The notes under the pieces were generated by a model, which had not been told where the DNA came from, ran no database searches, and was given only the letters and a program-made list of their open reading frames with translations. The translations under genes were made by a program, and so were the position numbers. A DNA stretch of 64,000 nt from Gilliamella intestini (GTDB taxonomy: Bacteria; Pseudomonadota; Gammaproteobacteria; Enterobacterales; Orbaceae), in contig NZ_FMBA01000009.1 of assembly GCF_900094935.1 (NCBI RefSeq), positions 1 through 64,000 of the forward strand, in the 5' to 3' direction. Position 1 is the stretch's first letter. The number at the start of each line of letters is the position of its first letter. Of the stretch, positions 58,990 through 64,000 are shown piece by piece.

Positions 58990-60132
58990 ATGAAACTTAA
59001 TCTATTAGCAATCGCTATTCCTGCACTTTTAATTGCAGGTACAGCAAACGCTTCTATCGAAGTGTGGAATAAAGATAGTAATAAAGTCGACTTTTATGGT
59101 CGAGTTTATGCTTTAAACTATATTACTGATCGCAATAACCAAAATGGTGAAGGTGACAAGACCACTGCACGTTTAGGTATGTCAGGTCAAACACAAGTGA
59201 CCGACAGCGTAACAGGCTATGGTCGTTGGGAATATGAAGCAAATACAGGTAAAAATGCTGATAATGAAACGCGTTATGCCTTTGCAGGTTTAAACTTTGG
59301 TGATTTTGGTTCATTCGACTATGGTCGCAATGATGGTGTGTTAAAAACATTAACATCTTACACTGACGTTTTACCAGAATTTGGTGGTGATGCTTCAGAT
59401 AATGATCTTTATGCGTTAACAGCTCGTACTAAAGCCGTTGCTACTTACCGTAATTCAGATTTCTTCGGTTTAGTAAATGGTTTACGTTTTGCCGTTCAAT
59501 ATGCGGATAACGGAGATAACAGCTCAACTCGTCATTTCGGTAATTATACTCTTAATGATAAACGCAATAGTGCTGAAGCATGGGGTTCAGTTGTTGATTG
59601 GGATGTGCTTGATACAGGTTTATCTGTTGGTGCTGGTTATGCACAAACTGGTGGCCATAAAGATGCTAAAGCATGGTCTGCGGGTGTTAAATATGACAAC
59701 GACAACCTTTATTTAGCTGCGTTATATATTCAGGGTAAACAAAAATATGGCTGGGATAATGCATCAACAACTCGTAGCGCTGATGATTTAAAAACCAAAG
59801 GCTATGAATTAGTTGCTCAATATGGTATTGACTTTGAAGTAGGACGCTTAACGCCATCTGTTGCTTATATCCAACATAAAGTTAAAGACGCATCTAATTA
59901 TTCAAGTGATGCAGGGCTTAAAGGTAATGATTTAGCTAAATATGTTGATGTCGGTTTAACTTATGACTTTAACAAAAACCTACAAGCTATTATCGATTAT
60001 AAAATTAACTTGTTAGATAAAGATGATATCGGTGCACGCCGTGCTTTATATGAAGATGGTTCATTTACTAAATCACAAATCAAGGGCACAACAAAAGACA
60101 CAGTAGCACTTGGTTTAATTTACCAATTCTAA
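58990..60132 (+). CDS. General porin OmpF/OmpC family, second of two tandem copies
   Basis: 380 residues and a clear paralogue of the preceding gene: the first 20 codons differ by few bases, and the two proteins share long blocks (SGQTQVTDSVTGYGRWEYEA, FAGLNFGD...GSFDYGRNDGVLK). External loops differ most, e.g. SSTRHFGNYTLNDKRNS here. It ends LGLIYQF, with the C-terminal Phe. GAGGGTAAAAA precedes the ATG, identical to copy 1. Tandem duplication followed by loop divergence is the simplest history. Confidence 0.95.
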   Translation: MKLNLLAIAIPALLIAGTANASIEVWNKDSNKVDFYGRVYALNYITDRNNQNGEGDKTTARLGMSGQTQVTDSVTGYGRWEYEANTGKNADNETRYAFAGLNFGDFGSFDYGRNDGVLKTLTSYTDVLPEFGGDASDNDLYALTARTKAVATYRNSDFFGLVNGLRFAVQYADNGDNSSTRHFGNYTLNDKRNSAEAWGSVVDWDVLDTGLSVGAGYAQTGGHKDAKAWSAGVKYDNDNLYLAALYIQGKQKYGWDNASTTRSADDLKTKGYELVAQYGIDFEVGRLTPSVAYIQHKVKDASNYSSDAGLKGNDLAKYVDVGLTYDFNKNLQAIIDYKINLLDKDDIGARRALYEDGSFTKSQIKGTTKDTVALGLIYQF

Positions 60133-60153
60133 TTGATTGTATCTTTATTTTTA

Positions 60154-60178
60154 AAAGGCACTTCGGTGCCTTTTTTTA
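60154..60178 (+). terminator. Intrinsic terminator of porin copy 2
   Basis: AAAAGGCAC pairs with GTGCCTTTTT across the TTCG tetraloop. It is a strong stem with a long T-run. Confidence 0.92.
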
Positions 60179-60264
60179 TTATCTATTATCAATTAAATAA
60201 CCCTTGCGCTTTGATTAATACTCTGTTAAAAATTAAAAAAATATAATAATGAATTAGGATAACA

Positions 60265-60726
60265 ATGATGCTATATACCACACGTAAATTACTGGCTAAA
60301 AAAAATATTGCTTTAGTTGCTCACGATCACCTGAAAGATTCTCTATTAAATTGGTGTAAAAAAAATCGTGAAGAGCTTTCTCGTCATAATTTATGTGGCA
60401 CGGGCACTACTGGAACATTAATAAAGCAAGAAACAGGACTAAATATCACACCAATGCTAAGTGGTCCGATGGGGGGAGATCAGCAGATAGGTGCATTAAT
60501 TGCAGAAGGTAAAATTGATATCTTAATCTTTTTTTGGGATCCACTTAATGCTGTACCTCACGATCCAGATGTGAAAGCGTTATTACGATTATCTACTGTC
60601 TGGAATATTCCTGTTGCCACTAATCAAGCCACCGCCAATGCATTGATTCAATCCGCTATTTTTACGCAAGAAGTTGATATTGAAATTCCTGATTATCAAA
60701 GATATTTAACTCAAAGAGTTAAATAA
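60265..60726 (+). CDS. mgsA: Methylglyoxal synthase MgsA
   Basis: Converts dihydroxyacetone phosphate to methylglyoxal and phosphate, a bypass of lower glycolysis when sugar phosphates build up. 153 residues (E. coli 152), with Met1 or Met2 as start. [14 protein letters not shown] and [20 protein letters not shown] hold the catalytic aspartates (Asp71 and Asp101 if Met2 is used). It is immediately followed by mdtH, whose ATG touches the stop codon. Confidence 0.96.
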   Translation: MMLYTTRKLLAKKNIALVAHDHLKDSLLNWCKKNREELSRHNLCGTGTTGTLIKQETGLNITPMLSGPMGGDQQIGALIAEGKIDILIFFWDPLNAVPHDPDVKALLRLSTVWNIPVATNQATANALIQSAIFTQEVDIEIPDYQRYLTQRVK

Positions 60727-61938
60727 ATGCCAATACCATCTCAAATTCGTAAAACAGGTCGGCAAATACTTCTACTTGATAATCTGTTTATTGTCTTAGG
60801 TTTTTATGTTGTGTTTCCGCTTGTTTCAACCCACTTTGTTAGTCAAGTTGGTTGGAGTGCACTCTTTGTTGGTTTTGCGTTAGGATTTCGGCAATTTGTT
60901 CAACAAGGTTTTGGTATTATTGGTGGTGCTATTGCCGATCGCTTTGGCGCAAAACCTATGATTGTTGCAGGTATGTTTTTACGCTGTGTTGGTTTTATTT
61001 CTATGGCGATTGCTAGTGAGCCTTGGTTATTATTACTTTCTTGCTTACTTTCAGCGTTAGGCGGATTACTATTTGATCCGCCTCGTATGGGACTGACTAT
61101 TAAATTTACTCGTCCACATGAGCGAGGTAAGTTCATATCACTGTTGATGATACAAGATAATGCCGGAGCTGTAATAGGGGCTCTTATTGGTGGAATTTTA
61201 ATTGATTATGACTTCCATTTAGTATGTTGGTGTGGTGCTTTTATTTTTTTCTTATGTGGAATTTTTAATTTTTTCTTCCTGCCAGCTTACCATATTGCTA
61301 TTGGCAAAGCGCCTATTATTAATGGCATGAAAATGGTTATCAAAGATAAAAAGTTCACCCGCTATGTTCTTACGTTAACTGGTTATTATGTACTATGGGT
61401 GCAAATAATGTTGATGTTACCTTTAACAATCACAAACGTATCAGGTAGCCCAAGTTATGTAAAATGGATGTATGCTATACAAGCTTCTATTTCTCTCGTA
61501 CTGCTTTATCCACTTGCTCGATGGAGCGAAAAATATTTCAGATTAGATCAGCGTCTTAAATTTGGTTTATTTTTGATGTCATTTGCTTTTATTATTATTG
61601 GTTTTACATCACAATTAATCGTATTATTATCACTTATTGCACTGTTTTACTTTGGCGCAATTATTGCTGAACCTGCCCGTGAAACCTTGTCGACAGTATT
61701 AAGTAATCCCAAAGCAAAAGGCAGTTATATGGGATTTAGTCGTTTAGGGCTTGCGCTTGGTGGATTTATTGGTTATACCGGTGCTGGTTGGTTATATGAT
61801 ATTGCTATGCAAATAGGATTTGCGCACCTTCCATGGATAGTGCTTACCACAATTGGACTATTAACTTTAAGTTATCTGCATCATCAATTTAAAAATGAGT
61901 CGCCAATGCATCCTATTAAAATGCGGAAGATTGGCTAA
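60727..61938 (+). CDS. mdtH: Major facilitator superfamily drug transporter MdtH
   Basis: 403 residues (E. coli MdtH 402) with twelve hydrophobic segments. The conserved stretches [15 protein letters not shown] (cytoplasmic loop 2-3), [33 protein letters not shown] and [15 protein letters not shown] fit MdtH. The TAA of mgsA touches its ATG. Its 3' end overlaps that of the convergent yafJ by 23 bases. Confidence 0.92.
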   Translation: MPIPSQIRKTGRQILLLDNLFIVLGFYVVFPLVSTHFVSQVGWSALFVGFALGFRQFVQQGFGIIGGAIADRFGAKPMIVAGMFLRCVGFISMAIASEPWLLLLSCLLSALGGLLFDPPRMGLTIKFTRPHERGKFISLLMIQDNAGAVIGALIGGILIDYDFHLVCWCGAFIFFLCGIFNFFFLPAYHIAIGKAPIINGMKMVIKDKKFTRYVLTLTGYYVLWVQIMLMLPLTITNVSGSPSYVKWMYAIQASISLVLLYPLARWSEKYFRLDQRLKFGLFLMSFAFIIIGFTSQLIVLLSLIALFYFGAIIAEPARETLSTVLSNPKAKGSYMGFSRLGLALGGFIGYTGAGWLYDIAMQIGFAHLPWIVLTTIGLLTLSYLHHQFKNESPMHPIKMRKIG

Positions 61939-62695
61939 TTTCGCCATCTTTAAATAAAATCGCTTCGCCAGTATTAAGTTTTTGCCATATCTCATTTGAA
62001 GTTAATGGTAAGGTTGAAATGATAGTAACAATATCATTGGGTGTTGTATGTTTTTGAAAATCAATTTCTACATCTTCGTCCAGTAATTTTGCTTTGCCAA
62101 ACGGTGCTTTACGGGTTATCCAATGTAAATTAGTTGCGCAATAGGCAAATACATATTGCCCATCAGAAAGTAGCATATTGAATATGCCTAGTTGGCTTAA
62201 TTGATCGGCACATTGCTTAATAAAATTAAATAGCTCAAGATCATCGACAGGTTTTTGTGAATATTTTTGCTGTAATTGATTAATTAAATAGCAAAAGGCA
62301 GATTCGCTATCGGTTTCTCCAACAGGTTGAAAAAGCCCTGTATCTAAATTTTGATAATTGGTTAATTGCCCATTGTGGGCAAAAGTCCAATTTTTACCCC
62401 AGAGTTCGCGGGTGAACGGGTGAGTATTTTCTAGTGCGACACCGCCTCGATTTGCTTGTCGAATATGAGCAATCACAGCTTTAGATTTGATGGGATATTC
62501 TTTCACCATTTTAGCAATAGGCGAATAGCTACAAGGCTCCGGATCTTTAAATGTTCGGCAACCTTTTCCTTCGTAGAAAGTAATTCCCCAACCATCTTTG
62601 TGAGGACCTTTGTCCCCACCTCGTTTAATTAAGCTAGTAAAACTAAAGCAAATATCGGTTGGCACATTAGCACTCATACCCAATAATTCACACAT
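61916..62695 (-). CDS. yafJ: Class II glutamine amidotransferase YafJ
   Basis: 259 residues (E. coli 255). I start at ATG 62695 because the next codon gives Cys2 (MCELLGM), the nucleophile of class II amidotransferases after removal of Met1; an upstream start adds eight residues and would bury the Cys. [31 protein letters not shown] and FAHNGQL are hallmarks. The exact physiological substrate is unknown. It is cotranscribed with gmhA, as gmhA-yafJ in E. coli. Confidence 0.93.
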   Translation of the reverse strand: MCELLGMSANVPTDICFSFTSLIKRGGDKGPHKDGWGITFYEGKGCRTFKDPEPCSYSPIAKMVKEYPIKSKAVIAHIRQANRGGVALENTHPFTRELWGKNWTFAHNGQLTNYQNLDTGLFQPVGETDSESAFCYLINQLQQKYSQKPVDDLELFNFIKQCADQLSQLGIFNMLLSDGQYVFAYCATNLHWITRKAPFGKAKLLDEDVEIDFQKHTTPNDIVTIISTLPLTSNEIWQKLNTGEAILFKDGEISQSSAF

Positions 62696-62696
62696 A

Positions 62697-63275
62697 TTAT
62701 TTTGCCATCTCTTTTTCAATTAACAGAATAAGAATATGAATAACTTTGATGTGGATTTCTTGCACACGATCGGCATAACCAAAATGTGGAACACGAATAT
62801 CAACATCAGCAAGTCCATTCATCTTACCACCATCTTTACCAGTTAACGTAATAATTTTCATCCCTTTTTGTTTTGCTGCTTCAATTGCCTTAAGCACGTT
62901 AGCTGAATTCCCTGAAGTTGAAATACCCAAAAGTACATCACCTATCTGGCCTACACCTTCAACATAACGTGAAAAGATAGAATCAAATCCAAAATCATTA
63001 CCAACACACGAAATGTGACTTACATCTGATATGGCAATCGCTGGATAAGCAGGGCGATTATCACGATAACGGCCTGTTAATTCTTCAGCAAAATGCATAG
63101 CATCACAATGAGAACCACCATTACCACATGATAAAACTTTACCGCCATGTTTAAAAGAATCAGCAATTAAAATGGCAGCTTTTTGGATTTGCTGGAGATT
63201 TTTATCGTCTGAAATAAAATTAGTTAATACGTCAATAGCTTGGTTTAATTCATCACGAATATTGTCAATATACAC
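62697..63275 (-). CDS. gmhA: Sedoheptulose 7-phosphate isomerase GmhA
   Basis: First step of ADP-heptose synthesis for LPS inner core, or related heptosides. 192 residues, the length of E. coli GmhA. A SIS domain with [37 protein letters not shown], the substrate site [15 protein letters not shown] and the C-terminal [13 protein letters not shown] carry the active-site Glu and His. It ends two bases past the yafJ start. Confidence 0.97.
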   Translation of the reverse strand: MYIDNIRDELNQAIDVLTNFISDDKNLQQIQKAAILIADSFKHGGKVLSCGNGGSHCDAMHFAEELTGRYRDNRPAYPAIAISDVSHISCVGNDFGFDSIFSRYVEGVGQIGDVLLGISTSGNSANVLKAIEAAKQKGMKIITLTGKDGGKMNGLADVDIRVPHFGYADRVQEIHIKVIHILILLIEKEMAK

Positions 63276-63676
63276 AGGTATTTCTCCATCAATAATAAAT
63301 AAATTTATAGACTATTGTAGTTTGTTCAAAATTGCTTGCAAGCGATAAAAATAAGATTCCTTATTCTGACAAAAGATTTTAGAAAGTATGTTGTTAAGTG
63401 TAAAAATAATGATTGAAATAAAAATAAATTAAGATTATTTCTAATCATAATGGTTGAAATAACAACAAAATTTAAATTAATTTTAAACTTAACAAATAAT
63501 ACATTTGCAATAGTTAAATTCTTTGCGTTTATTTTAAATAATATATTGGGTAGAACTTGGTCGTAACGCTATTTGCCAATAGGATAAGTCTTTAATTCGT
63601 GATACAATTTACTAAGTATTTTTTCACGCAAAACAGAGTGAAATGGCATTTAAAATAAAATCAATAAGGAATTTAT
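63276..63676. other. Divergent gmhA-ribH intergenic region
   Basis: 401 AT-rich bases with no gene. I see no FMN riboswitch and no clear promoter. An AAGGA ribosome binding site (63666-63670) precedes ribH. Confidence 0.6.
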
Positions 63677-64000
63677 ATGCAAACAATTGAAGGTAAAGTA
63701 GCTGCGCCGAAAGCCAAAATTGCAATTGTGGTGGCACGTTTTAATCATTTTATTAATGATAGCTTAGTCAGCGGTGCAATTGATGCATTAACGCGTATTG
63801 GGCAAGTCGATGATAAGAATATTACAGTTATCTGGGTTCCAGGTGCTTATGAAATTCCACTTACCGCCAAAATTGCTGCGCAGTCAAAAAAATATGATGC
63901 AATTGTGGCATTAGGTACTGTTATTCGTGGAAGTACTGCACATTTCGATTTTGTTGCTGGTGAATCAAGCTCAGGATTATTAAGTGCAAGCTTAGATAAC
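63677..64000 (+). CDS. ribH: 6,7-dimethyl-8-ribityllumazine synthase RibH (5' part, cut by the window)
   Basis: The penultimate step of riboflavin synthesis. The first 108 codons are here, of about 156 expected. [20 protein letters not shown], then [32 protein letters not shown], and [19 protein letters not shown] with the active-site His of RGxTxHF are present. The ATG follows AAGGA. It continues past the right edge. Confidence 0.95.
   Translation, partial: MQTIEGKVAAPKAKIAIVVARFNHFINDSLVSGAIDALTRIGQVDDKNITVIWVPGAYEIPLTAKIAAQSKKYDAIVALGTVIRGSTAHFDFVAGESSSGLLSASLDN

Noticed and set aside
63276-63676. FMN riboswitch before ribH
   Set aside because: None of the conserved RFN segments is visible, and the gap is simply AT-rich.
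1-64000. CRISPR arrays, rRNA genes, prophage
   Set aside because: No regular direct repeats with spacers, no rRNA-like stretches and no phage structural or integrase genes were found, apart from the short transposase remnant.

Overview
The window is AT-rich chromosomal DNA from a gammaproteobacterium close to, but outside, Enterobacteriaceae. MukFEB, MetJ, MukB-associated gene order, pepN/pncB/asnS/porin synteny and the mlaFEDCB-ibaG order all resemble E. coli, while the low GC, a DUF721/DciA-type protein and the citrate fermentation locus suggest a host-associated, fermentative lineage. The family Orbaceae (Gilliamella-like gut symbionts) is my best guess; this rests on protein resemblance and gene content only.

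Layout. 1-2750: gene debris (a broken Imm11/DUF1629-like gene, a truncated alpha/beta hydrolase) around alaA. 2757-5696: pntAB transhydrogenase. 6026-12547: mukFEB condensin operon. 12685-17648: lemA-like gene, dciA-like gene, zapG, degQ, degS, rpmE with a possible leader. 17735-19393: metJ and metB, divergent, with four tandem met boxes. 19394-20081: IS debris and the cit operon terminator. 20082-29272: citrate fermentation locus, with a minus-strand operon (2-hydroxycarboxylate transporter, FAH-family enzyme, citC, citD, citE, citF, citX) divergent from the dpiBA-like sensor/regulator pair. 29437-33251: glutathionyl-hydroquinone reductase and a polar amino-acid ABC transporter with an embedded acetyltransferase.

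33289-36142: a decayed AraC/GyrI-type regulator, an unidentified broken gene, then a two-gene RNA-repair cassette (RNA ligase plus HD-Pnk end-healing enzyme) behind a promoter, an eight-residue leader ORF and a structured leader. 36282-48049: citG, ftsK, a gamma-carbonic-anhydrase-like gene, rsuA, rsmJ, prlC, ibaG and mlaBCDEF, all on the minus strand. 48336-51581: metNI, divergent metQ and a rhodanese. 51705-60132: pepN, pncB, asnS and two tandem OmpF/C-type porins. 60265-64000: mgsA, mdtH, yafJ, gmhA and the 5' part of ribH.

How they fit. The cit locus imports citrate, activates and uses citrate lyase, and should yield acetate plus oxaloacetate; no Na+-pumping oxaloacetate decarboxylase is present, which makes the FAH-family enzyme in the operon a candidate for handling oxaloacetate. 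citG, needed to make the lyase prosthetic group, lies about 14 kb away behind ftsK. The most unusual item is the RNA-repair cassette with its leader, sitting beside gene wreckage. The rest is mainly conserved housekeeping.
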